Source: Sabellastarte sp. h YS-2021
Lineage: Eukaryota > Annelida > Polychaeta > Sabellida > Sabellidae
NCBI GenBank assembly: GCA_964017235.1
Contig: OZ024930.1
Location: forward strand, 23,936,614 to 24,000,613
Length of the DNA stretch: 64,000 nt
Direction of reading: 5' to 3'
Both the position numbers and the translations under genes were made by a program. Under the pieces are notes generated by a model. That model searched no databases and was not told the origin of the DNA. It saw only the letters and a program-made list of their open reading frames with translations. Positions 54,097-64,000 of the stretch are shown here, piece after piece (the first letter of the stretch is position 1; each line of letters opens with the position of its first letter).

Positions 54097-55127
54097 CCCT
54101 ATTCATACCGACATATTTTACAAACTATTCATATACCGTGTGGGGTCATAAATGACCCCATGTATATTTTTTGAGGATTTGCCAATAGAAGTTAAAGTTT
54201 TGAGTAACACATTTACTTTGTTAACCATATTAAAGTAAGTCAGTGTAGAATAAGAATTTTTACAGATATTGCTCTAGTATTAATAATCAATTGTCAGAAC
54301 AATAATGCAAACGTAGATGGAAAATTCACAGTTTTTGGCAGTAACGTTGGAAATTTTGTATGCAAATACTTATTGGGTAATTTCTATGATTTTGAGGTTA
54401 CAGAAGTGGCAAAGGTTTCTGTACATTAATTACATGTTCTTATATACCTACTGGTAAATGAAAATAACTGTGTTAAGAATAAACATTTTATTTTACTGCA
54501 ATACATTAGACGCCAAAATATAACAGTGTTAAGACCAGTTGTTATCTTAATAACACAACAAATAGTTAATTTACTTTTGAAAACTTTTTTGTTAAATGAC
54601 AAAAAAGAGCATGGCTTTACTATAATGTATCATTTTGAACATTATAGAGAATTCATGTATCAATTTATACATTACTTATACATTATGCAGGAATGTTGTG
54701 CTTAAATTTCTATGACAGTAGCAAAATATTTTTTCCTATCCATATCCATTTTCCCACATACCCCAGCCCACCTTTGGTCTGAACCTTTCCCACCTTGTAC
54801 ATTTTCCAACCTTCTACATTGCCTTCTATTATTTGTATTTCAGCCACACTTCAATTTTGCAAGAAAAAATAAGTTTCTTTCATACTTTAGTAGATAATAA
54901 TTTGTACAAAATAGTCTATTTCAGCGGGGTCATTTATAACCCCAGGAGTAATTACCTTATTCTTTTGTACACATCTCAAACATGAATTCGTTTGTCTTGG
55001 TTTGTGAAATATTGGTTAAAGAGTAACAAATTCATGAAATATGATAAAGAAAATTGAACGTGTTGAAATTTTATCAAGCATTTTTAGTGTGCGGGGTCAC
55101 AAAAGACCCCACACAGTATGAATAGGG
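54097..55127. mobile_element. piggyBac-like non-autonomous element, 1,031 bp, TTAA target
   Basis: Starts CCCTATTCATAC and ends GTATGAATAGGG. TTAA flanks both sides (54093-54096 and 55128-55131). Inner repeats GTGTGGGGTCA / TGACCCC lie near both ends, with another GGGGTCATTTATAACCCC inside. The LINE RT reading continues directly across the excision point. TTAA duplication is the hallmark of piggyBac. No transposase is present. Confidence 0.92.
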
Positions 55128-55549
55128 TTAAAAAGGTTGAGCTATTGTTACATAGAGAAGCTCTGTTCAGACTATATTCTAGTATTTTTCACTCACATTT
55201 GTGTTACTGTGCTGAACTGTGGGGTAGTTGTAGTAATGTGTATCTGTTTGCCAATTATCAGAGGACAAAAACTAAGGTCTCAAAATACTTTGTAATCTGT
55301 AAAAATAGAGACCATACAAGTACATTTTTAAAAGGGTTAAGCATACTTAAGTTCCCAGACTTTGTGGAATACAAAATAAGTGTATTAATGTTCAAGGCTT
55401 GGGACGCTAACCTGACAGAAAACTTACAATGTTTGTTTCAAAGTAATAGTAAAAATAAACATACTACTCAGTTATTAAACTTTAAAGTTAAATCTTCTAA
55501 ATCAAAAACTAAATCTAATTGTCTGTCAATTATTGATGTTAGATTGTGA
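55118..55549 (+). pseudogene. LINE reverse transcriptase C-terminal fragment
   Basis: Open frame with YSSIFHSHLCYCAELWGS, the conserved block just after the RT thumb in Jockey/I-type LINEs, then a Lys-rich end (LLNFKVKSSKSK). The first residues come from the piggyBac-like element, so the frame's start is artificial. Confidence 0.75.
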
Positions 55550-56083
55550 AACAAACTAGGGGAAATGATGTTATTGCTCAAATTTAAAAAAAATGTTAAA
55601 ATCAACATATCTGAAAAAAAAACTAAAATAATTTTAGCTCTTATGGTTGTAATAATTGTTAACTTAGGTATGGTAACTGAGTGATTATTTTCTCAACTGG
55701 GGTACCATCACTTTAGCAGCATGTTTATAATAGGTATTATATAATTGACTGGTATTGTTCAAAGAGTATCCTAGCTATGCCAAGCTTCTGCTATTTCCGT
55801 TTCTAAATTCTGTTAGTGTGCAAGTGTACACTGCCTTGTTCAGGCCCTGATCTGTGTAACTGTTTCTGTATTCATTGTACATACACACAGGATGAAATAA
55901 ATATTATTATTATTATTATCTTTTATATATCCTGATGTATATTGTATGTTTATTTGCTTTCTTAAATGCATCTCCTTTCTCAAACACACTGTGCCTTATA
56001 TGATATCAATAAACATACTTGTTTCACTGAATTGCTAAAGAAAGTTATTTATTCTTTCCACCTGTTTCACATAAAAACATAAT

Positions 56084-56267
56084 TGTAGCGCTATTTGTTT
56101 GATGATTTATCTTGAACTTGTCACGTAACTACAATATTGTTTCTACTATAGCTTAAGCTGTATGCTGAGAGAATAAAGTGGTGTGTATATGAGCAATAAA
56201 TCGTCATGAAATATTTGTTTGAATAAATAAACCTCAATTGAGAATTATGACATGGTGTCAGAAGTGG
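56084..56267 (+). mobile_element. Possible solo LTR plus primer-binding site
   Basis: TGTAGCGC...GACA would make a 169-bp LTR (56084-56252), followed directly by TGGTGTCAGAAGTGG (56253-56267), which looks like an LTR retrotransposon tRNA primer site. No second LTR or coding remnant is visible nearby, so this is tentative. Confidence 0.35.
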
Positions 56268-56429
56268 AATGTGTGTGGAATGTATGTATTACTAACTGTA
56301 CTGTGCTAACACTCTTTAAATTGAAACAAAATAAACTGTGCTAAGTACTACAATAACTCTGTTGACCATGTTGGCACCAGGAGTACAGAAACAAGCATGA
56401 TATGAAAACTCAATTATGTTTTTTAGTAT

Positions 56430-58060
56430 TTAATCATATGTTTTTCTCCGGGTCTAAAATCTGCTTGCTCAGGTCTTAGTTTGTCTTCTAGCCCTCTTGT
56501 GATTCTATTATTGATATTAAAGTAATGCCTCTCCAGTTTTCACATTTCGTTAAACCTCTTTTTGGAGGAGTGTTATTAGTAGACCTTTTGCCCATTCACT
56601 TAGTGTCTCTTTTGCTTTCCATATTTCATCTGCAGCCATTGAACTGCTGTATTAATTTCAGCCTGTAACAGTTTACTTGTTATGCTATCTATACCTGGGG
56701 CACATATTTTTAGTTTTTGTATTGCTATTTTAATCTCCTCTTTGTTTATTGGGATAATTTCTATTTAACTGTTTTCCTTTCATTTTATTTCTATATTTCG
56801 ACTTGGTTGCTCTCTATTAAGTATCTGATCTTTTTTCATATGTTAATGCATTTCCTTTTTATCCCTGATTAGGTACTATGTTTTTCCACATATCTTTTTT
56901 GTGATTCTGTATAGCGCTCCTTACTCTTCTCTTTTCGATGCTTCTTCCGCCTCTTCTGTCAATGCATTTGTTGATTTGTGTTTGTCTTTTCTTCACCTTC
57001 AATTGATGTTAGTATCTTATTATATTCCTCATTTAGTTTCTCAAGAATCTGTTCTGCTTTTCTGCTATTTATCTTTGCTTTTATTTCGCATTTTTCTTCT
57101 CTCTTCCTTTTTGTGTCTTCTGACAGCCACTCCTTGGTTTTAATTGTATTTATGCCTATTATTTCTATTACAGGTTGTGAGTTTCTAAAACCATCCCATA
57201 GCTCATTTATGCTTTTATTTTCTGTTTCTTCTTCTAGCACTTTAAACATATTCTTAATCTATAATTTGAATTTTTCTTTATATTTTATCTGTTGGAGTTT
57301 TTGCTATCAAATTTCTGCTTTTCTATTTTTGCTTTTCTGTCATTTCTTTGGATTTTTAGTTTTACTTTACTTATGACCATATAGTGGCCACTTCCAAAAT
57401 CAGCACCTCTGTTTACTTTATTGTCAACGATTTATCCTATAAAATTTCCATTTGTAATCATATGGTCTATCTGGTTTTCTTTTTGTCAAGATGTATCCTT
57501 TATATTTTCCATTTATCATCATGTGGTCTGTCTGATTTCATGTCTTTTTATTTAGAAACACTGATGTTGCCTTGTGAATGTTCTTATGTTGGAATAATGT
57601 TCCTGTTATTATCAGGTCATATTAACTGCAAATTTGTAATAGTTTTTCTCAATTGTTGTCCTTTTTTCCTAGGCCATGTTTGCCCATTTCTGTCTTGTTG
57701 TTTGCACTAACATTTCTATTTTGGTATATTTGGATGTCAGTGTTGTGTGTATGATTCTGTCACTGACTGGGTTCCACTCAGTAAATAACTTGGCTGCCTT
57801 TCTTGATAGTACTATTACAACTCCACTTTTATGATCTTCATCACAATCTGCATATATAATTGTTTCACCAGTGTCTAGAGTTTTCTTTCCTTTCCTGTCC
57901 ATCTAACTTCACTAACTCCACATATATTTATGTCATACTGCTTCATCTCACTCACCAGTTGTTTTGTTTTTCCTATTTGGTATAGTGTTCTCACATTTCA
58001 GTATGGTATTCTTGTTGTTTGTTTTGGTTCAATCAAAGGTGAACTCAGACTGCTTGCCTT
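56430..58060 (-). pseudogene. Degenerate RTE-like LINE, endonuclease and RT remnants
   Basis: In minus-strand order, frames broken: LKCENTIPNRKNKTTGE (start of an AP-endonuclease domain). Then GETIIYADCDEDHKSGVVIV and LFTEWNPVSDRIIHTTLTSK (57669-57902). Then a linker with KTKEWLSEDTKRKREEK (56959-57249). Then IPINKEEIKIAIQKLK...APGIDSITSKLL and a piece like LERHYFNI (RT start). This is the layout of RTE/BovB-type LINEs. It is old and non-functional. Confidence 0.75.
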
Positions 58061-58760
58061 CTTTTGGCTTGAGGATGTAGTCATCATTTCATTTGGACCA
58101 GAGTTTTTATTTTCTCTTTCTCCTTGTTCCATTTTTGGATGGGGTAAATACTGTTAATTTATATGAGTAATACATGGGCCCAACATGGGGACCATATTGT
58201 GAAATAAAATGGGTCCCACATGGGCCCTACTTGTGATTCCAATATGAATTCCAGGCGAGTTTTGCAAACATTTTTTGGATGGGGCCAATATGATTTATAT
58301 ATCTGTAGAAGACATGACAAAATGTATATTCAATGACATATGCATTTTATTCATCTATAATATCTCACATAATGTTTTGTAGCATTACACTAAGGTATTA
58401 AAATTTAAAAACAATTTTAGTTTTTCTCATTGTAAATTGAAACCATAAATGTCTACTAATAGGAATAAACCTAATATTTTAGAAGAAAACAGTTGTTAAA
58501 TGGACTCTTTTCATTACAAATTTTTAGTATATGTTTCACTGGACACTCATATTTTAGCCATGTTTGAACACTTTGTGATGTGAACAATATATATAAGTCA
58601 ACTGCTCTTTTATATTTGTGTGTGACAAATAACATTACCAAGTGATAACCCTGCGATTTGACCATTTTGTGTGTTTTATATATGCACACCCAGGATATGA
58701 CTGTTCCTCTCATAAACAGTGAACAACTTTTTAAAATTTTTGTTCAATTATAAGTTGTAC
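58061..58760. other. No gene recognised
   Basis: AT-rich. A short cluster of ATGGGCCC/GGGTCCCACATGGGCCC words lies at 58170-58270, probably a decayed repeat. Nothing else is supported. Confidence 0.4.
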
Positions 58761-58769
58761 TCGCAATAT

Positions 58770-59050
58770 ACCAATTTGTCTGGGACCGGTTGATAGTGAC
58801 TTAGATGGGTGGGTACACAGGTACTCTTGCTGACTGTGGTGGACAAAAATAGGTAAATTTTACATAGATCATAATGTTTACTAACTTAAAACTCACACAA
58901 ATAATCGGACACAACCATTTTTTTCATCTATCAATTTTTTTTTTACTTATGACACATTAATCATGTATAATATTATTAATTTTCCCTCCCATTCCATGTC
59001 CTCGCCTTCAAAACAATATGACACAAAACAAATGGTTAATACAACTACAA
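58770..59050. mobile_element. Diverged relative of the hAT element at 37860
   Basis: CTGGGACCGGTTGATAGTGA, GGTGGGTACACAGGTACTC, AAAACTCACACAAATAATCG and ACACAACCATTT run parallel to 37885-38030 of the middle nested hAT. Termini are not recognisable. Confidence 0.5.
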
Positions 59051-59499
59051 CTGAGTGATATAATATTTTTTTTCATTTTGCATCATTTAATGATATTAAA
59101 GACCTAAAAAATAAAGTTGTAAATTCTGAAAATACATCAGTGCAATACTGAAAAGGGCTGAAAATTTTACATTTTAGGGTCATTGTATTACTATTACAAT
59201 TTGAACATGTTTAATTTGGGGGTGCTCAGATCTATGACTTCAGAACTGTGAGGCTATTTAATGGGTTGGATACCCACTGTAAATCACTAATTATAAGAAA
59301 GAAGACAGCATTGCACAGAGCATTTACTTTAAGCTACAACCGAGTACTGGTGTGAACTTTCAGTTTATATTTGCTTAAAGAAATATATTAAATTCAAAAT
59401 ATTTTCTGTAGAAATACCAGACATAAGTTTTAAGTGTTATTTTACACCATATTAAACTGCTCTTTCTCCTACCAATTTTATTTGTACCAATTTTATTTC

Positions 59500-60845
59500 G
59501 CTCATTTACAAAAATTTCATTTCATATAAACCCAAAAGATGTAAATAGATTCCTTTCCTTTTGGGGTCTAGGCATCTTTTAGAAGTTTGACAACTGGGTC
59601 CCACTTTTGTTGTAATTTACACATATTTAAACCTTTTCTCTGACACTATATTCTTTGATGTGGAAAATACTTTAGATAGTATAAAAATCTGCTTCTACAT
59701 TTAAATTTATTTAAAAAAATGTATTATAGATATAACTTTTACATATATTAATGATCTGAATGATCAGTTCTTTGTTTATCCCACTTGTCACACTCAAAAG
59801 AACATTTTCCTGTTTAATACATCTGTAAAATTTAGGTATTGTTTAAATTTTGAGAAATCTGGTTCTAAAATTTTGTGAACAATCCCCCAAAAAGGTGTTC
59901 TAAACTATCAGATTCGATTTTACTAAAGGTGCATTTATCTTCCAATTTTATCTTCCATTTTTCTTCAAAAATGTATCAGTAGTAAGAACTCTTTGTAATA
60001 TTCTGTATTAGAAATTTCTCAATTTTGGATCTAAACAACTTTCAAAATTTTATGAAAAACTTTTACAAATTGAGTCAGAGGTAATGTTTTCTTTTAAACT
60101 GGATGTCCATTTCTGTTTAATATTTATTTTTGTATTTTTATTCACAGGCTACCGTGTGCAATTAGATCATTAATATAATTTATACCATTTTCCTGGAATT
60201 CTGTTTTCCATTTTACTATATTTTCATTTTGCTAAAAAAAGATGTCCCTCACAATGGATAGGTCTTGGGCTCTATCTTATGACTAAATAGTTCTTTATAA
60301 TTTTTCCATGAGAGTAAAACTTCAGACCAAAATTTATTTCCAATACTTATACTTATATATTGTAAACAGTCAGAATCTAATTCCCAGAGCTGCTTCACAT
60401 CTATGTTAAACTTTTCAGGATAGATTTGCAGTCATTGTTGTCACACAAGGTCCGTTTGATTCATGATAATTTAATTGTTTTGTTCATAGTGTCTACATTT
60501 ATTTTAGACCATCTAAATTGAGGTTCGTAATAACCTTTTTAATGTAATTTCTTTTCTCCAAATTACAAAAGAATTTTGAAGGCTCTTTCCTTTCTTCATA
60601 ATACTGGACGTGAGATCTTGTAATTAGAGAACACACTTGTTTATGACAATTTTTCCCTAATTCTTTCTAAAGGTAATTTAAGTCTGTTTCAAGGTTAGCA
60701 ACAGGAAGTTCAGAAATCCAAAACTGTTGGCTGTGGACCAGGTGATCCTTCAATTTATTGATTTTAGCTTCTAACGCTATTTCTTTTGCACTTATTACTT
60801 TGATCTTGTGTGATGAGTATGATAATTTTTCCGATATTTTACCTT
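59500..60845 (-). pseudogene. Degenerate L1-like LINE ORF2 remnants
   Basis: Minus strand, many stops: a coiled linker (…EIALEAKINKLKDHL…), SLITRSHVQYYEERKEPSKF followed by FCNLEKRNYIKKVITNL (an L1-type block before RT). Then, after an internal loss of the RT core, GNKFWSEVLLSWKNYKELF and a C-terminal segment with IESDSLEHLFGG. These match the arrangement of L1/Tx1-type ORF2 proteins. The assignment rests on these blocks only. Confidence 0.6.
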
Positions 60846-61786
60846 AACATTTAACTGTGGACTTACAGAACAGTGCCAAGAATTCAACATATATTTCCAG
60901 CTATTTACAGCAGACTGACAATCCTAGGGACATGAATGTATCACTACAAGTTTGTATTGTAGGTACAGTGAACCTAAGCAAATATCCCTTAGCTGGCCTT
61001 TAAAACAATAAAAAATCCAGTTTTCTTGATTAAATTTGTCAATTACACTGACTTTATATAAAATTCCCACCATTACACCCGACGCTTAAAGGTAGAATTA
61101 TGGTTTTTGTACACAAATTTTTATGGGGATGTAACAGTCCTATAGAGGAGACGCCAATATACTGAAAAACGTTTGACCCAATTTACCTATACAGGGGCTT
61201 ACTCAGTTTTGAAGCAAGGTAAGATTAAATTTTAAAAAGTTTTAGATATGGTTCCCTGCTATATATACAGCACAATTTATATCTTATTTTAAAAGGATTT
61301 GAGACACACACAGTGCACAGACCCCTGCCAGTGAGTATTTCTAAAACTTTAGGACGTTTTTGTGTTTGAAAATATGATCGAAATCTTTTTGTAAATGTCA
61401 TCACTTCCTACATTGTTCAGACCTTACGCACATAAAATGAAGGCCAGGTCAGGGGATTATAAGGAGCCTTCAGTGTGTCTGTACAAGCATCCATTTCTTA
61501 CATTTTTACATAAACATTTATATATTATTCTTTTGTAAAAATACCTTAACCAAAATTACTCCAAAAGTAACCAATGAATCTTAGGAAAAAATTAAGTAGT
61601 GATTAAATTTGTGAATGATCTGGATCGTATCTTGGATACAAAAGATTCCCAATTTTTTAGCATTTTATGAGTACTTTCTATTATTTTATATTTGTCTCAA
61701 TATTACAAATACAGTCAACCCTCTGTGCAAGCGGATGGGTATAAGTGTTTTATTAATGTTTGTATTGATAACATCTAGAGTAAAAT
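60846..61786. other. No gene recognised
   Basis: AT-rich, featureless to my reading. Confidence 0.4.
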
Positions 61787-61865
61787 ATAGGAGGTTTAGT
61801 GAATATGGCCCCAGAATCTTGACCACCTAGTATGTACTGGGCCGTATTGACTAAACCTCCTATGT
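61787..61865. repeat. Palindrome of two facing MITE ends
   Basis: GGAGGTTTAGTGAATATGGC at ~61790 faces GCCGTATTGACTAAACCTCC at ~61842, with ~30 bp between. The left arm is like the right end of the neighbouring MITE, so two element ends meet here. Confidence 0.75.
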
Positions 61866-63257
61866 TTTTAAGGTCCCTTTATTAAAGGAAGGTGAAAAAT
61901 TTCCTTTGGTAAGGTGACCTTTAAAATGCTATACACTAAACCTCCTTTATGGTTTCCTTACCAAAGGAGACCTTAAATAAAGGATCCTTTATTAAAGGAG
62001 TGCATCCAGTCATCTGATTGGTTAAAGATGTTTGTTCATAAAGACTCCTTTATCTTTCCCTTAATTTTGTATTTTCTTCTTTCCATGTTTATTATTTGTT
62101 TAAGATTAGTGTTGTGATGTGTTTTCTATTGCAGTTTAAGATGATATTTCGTATTTTAAGAAATAAATATCTAACTTTTAAAGATTTTTGTATTGCCTAC
62201 CACATTTTATTAACCACTGTAGGCAAATACTATTTGACCCATATAGAGAGACATACAGAGAGGGATATATTTTATTTATATATCATTAGAAAGGTTGCAT
62301 TGTAGCACTTCTGCTCATGTTTGTTACATTAAAATTCATGCAGAAATGACTGAGATATTGCAGGTTAAAGATTGCAGTTTTTATATTCACTGGTGGCCAT
62401 GCTTTTTTTTTTAGGGGCCACGGTGGCAGAGTGGTTCCCAGCATGGACTCAAGTGGAAAAGCTGGTAGTTGCTTACCATTGGTCGGCAGTTTACAGTACA
62501 GAACCGTGACGAACTGTATGTACTGGTTTCCTCTGCCCTTCCAACTACCCGTCGTGATATGACCTGTACAGTGTTGAAAGCGATGTAAAACCCCAAATAA
62601 ATAAATACATTGACATGCTTTTTCACATCCTCTCATTAATTATTCATACAATTTAACCCATAAATCATACAAAATGGGGGATAATAAAGTAAAACATCCC
62701 TCCTCAGACATACACAGAATAATATATATCACTCATAAACAATATAATAGTCATGCGGGAAGTTTTCCTTGTTGTGGTAATAGCCACTTTTCACAGTTAT
62801 TGTGACACACGTCAAATACATTTTTATTGGGTTTGACGACATATTAACTGATTATCCCAAAAGTTTCAAAGAAAGACATATGGTGATATAAATTATGTAG
62901 TATGGACAAAAAAGGTGCAAATGTCACCAATTACCTCAATTTTTACTTAAAAAGTCAAACCACCAAAACTCCCATTTATCATAAAGGTAGTCACACACTT
63001 GCCTTGAAAATTAATGGGAAAAATAAGGATTCCTCAGTAAAGTATGGTTAGTGAATATCAAAATTCAAGATTCCCTTGAAAGTTAAGGATTTCCTAGATT
63101 TTTAAGATTTCCTTGAAAGTCAAGGAAGAAAGTTAGACTTCTTTGTTTCAGGGAAGTTTAATGAATACAAAAACAAAGGAAGGGGCAAGAAATAAAGGAA
63201 ATCCTTACTTTTTAAGGGTTCCTTGGAATAAAGGAGGTTTAGTGAATATGGGCCCAG
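61837..63257. mobile_element. MITE-like element, ~1.42 kb, TIR TGGGCC...CTAAACCTCC
   Basis: Left end TGGGCCGTATTGACTAAACC and right end, inverted, TGGGCCCATATTCACTAAAC. Both arms continue into AAGG(T/A)..CCTTTATT words. The interior is full of CTCCTTTATT/AAAGGAG repeats and contains a SINE. No clear target duplication, so the superfamily is open. Confidence 0.65.
62413..62610 (+). mobile_element. tRNA-derived SINE (family A)
   Basis: Starts GGGGCCACGGTGGCAGAGTG (A box). It lacks part of the tRNA-like region, including the B box. The body and tail (GTTGAAAGCGATGTAAAACC, AAATAAATAAA) are intact and close to 9533-9765. Confidence 0.9.
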
Positions 63258-63299
63258 GTTTCCACTGCACTTAACACTAACCATAATGATATAAGCTAC

Positions 63300-63345
63300 A
63301 CGATGTGGTGAAAGCGATGTTAAACCAAAATAAATCAAAATTGAG
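63300..63345 (+). repeat. SINE/LINE 3'-tail-like fragment
   Basis: GTGAAAGCGATGTTAAACCA plus AAATAAATC resembles the 3' tail of family A SINEs without the rest. It is probably a tail-only 5'-truncated insertion. Confidence 0.45.
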
Positions 63346-63639
63346 ATATTTTCGATATACTCTCAATATACTCTCTCAATTTCTTGAGGCATTAAATAAA
63401 TTTTTCGATATAATATCTCAACATTTTGTTATATTAAATAATTTTTTTAGACAATTAGCTCAATTCCTAGAGTTATTAAGTAAAGTTTTTTGGATAATAT
63501 TCCCAATTTCTTGAGATACTAGGTCAATTTTGAAAATTATTAGATTACATTCATCAGTTAGTGGTAGCTTACATGACAACCTTTCAGGAGCCGAGTGTAT
63601 CTCACTTTCATGGTTGACTGTTTATTCGCTGATAATAAA

Positions 63640-64000
63640 AGTAAAACATCCCCGACCGAATAGTAACAGCACCGCCCTGTCCTCTTTTGAGCCTGTATCT
63701 GAGGGCGACATCCTCAAAATCCTAAAATCATCCACCACCAAATCATGCGACCTGGACCCAATACCAACCGCACTAGTCAAAGAGTGTGCGGACATTTTGG
63801 TCACTCTAATAACCAATATTATAAACTATTCACTCAAAGAAGGGAGCTTCCCAAACTGTTTCAAAACCGCATATATCACCGCCCTTCTCAAGAAACCTAA
63901 TTTAGATAGAAATCTCCTCAAAAATTACAGACCGGTATCCAACCTCAGTTTTATATCCAAACTGATTGAAAAAGTAGTGGCTAAACAGTTAAATAAGTAT
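63640..64000 (+). pseudogene. LINE reverse transcriptase, N-terminal part, cut by the window end
   Basis: An open plus-strand frame to base 64000: FEPVSEGDILKILKSSTTKS, CDLDPIPTALVKECADILV, NYSLKEGSFPNCFKTAYITA, LLKKP...LKNYRPVSNLSFISKLIEKV. This is the start of the RT domain of CR1/L2/Rex-type LINEs (motifs 0-2). No stop is seen. Sequence upstream of ~63640 is unrelated, suggesting 5' truncation, so I call it a truncated copy. Confidence 0.85.

Larger units (their letters stand above)
53440..55920 (+). mobile_element. Degenerate LINE with (TTA)n tail, split by a piggyBac-like element
   Basis: Plus-strand RT pieces in order: SEYGFRSTRTTSMALLDFVE and LGIFIDLKK (motif A), VPEGSILG...VHYINDM (motif B), KLCSSFAVL, then after the insertion KKVELLLHREALFRLYSSIF and the C-terminal region to 55549. 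A (TTA)n tail lies at 55905-55919. Several stops and frameshifts make it dead. The Jockey/I-type RT assignment is tentative. Confidence 0.8.

Noticed and set aside
56084..56267. Complete LTR retrotransposon
   Set aside because: Only one possible LTR with a primer-site-like sequence. No second LTR, no gag/pol remnant. Kept only as a low-confidence solo LTR.

Overview
This is a eukaryotic, metazoan, AT-rich and transposon-dense window. Most of it is mobile DNA. The one clear host gene is on the minus strand: exons 2-5 of the ribosomal protein gene RPL18A (eL20), at 37379-37558, 27224-27353, 8489-8598 and 7420-7515. All visible splice sites are GT/AG and the phases join cleanly. Exon 1 was not found. 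tRNA-derived SINEs with a GCGACGTAAAACCCC-type tail, DIRS elements and hairpin-ended satellite elements suggest a mollusc, most likely a bivalve. That assignment is inference.

Layout. 1-3500: a Gag-like frame that is open over the window start (minus strand), with a GC-rich leader carrying six CACGTG boxes. 3880-6570: a hairpin-terminated repeat element, a foldback MITE and a LINE remnant. 7420-37558: RPL18A. Its 18.6-kb intron 3 holds nested SINEs, a ~1.4-kb tandem repeat, a perfect 628-bp duplication, hAT elements and two large satellite-bearing elements. Its 10-kb intron 2 is almost entirely one DIRS retrotransposon (28185-37232), itself invaded by two hAT elements. 37639-39222: three hAT elements nested inside one another. 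39700-50888: more satellite-bearing elements, one inserted in another. 51330-64000: a graveyard of LINE remnants of several clades, with TA-target, TTAA-target (piggyBac-like) and other MITEs inserted in them, ending in a LINE reverse transcriptase that runs off the window.

The most interesting structure is an architecture shared by several otherwise unrelated 'satellite' families. The 5' end has a small hairpin followed by a short seed. The body is a tandem array (monomers of 139, 147, 155 or 350 bp). The 3' end has a GC-rich stretch and a terminal hairpin whose stem repeats the 5' seed. One such element (45483-48689) has an internal empty-site control that indicates insertion between A and T with no target duplication, as expected of rolling-circle (Helitron/Helentron-like) elements. 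Monomers of different families carry strong transcription-factor-like motifs: RFX palindromes, and paired TCAAGGTCA/CCAAGGTCA nuclear-receptor sites.
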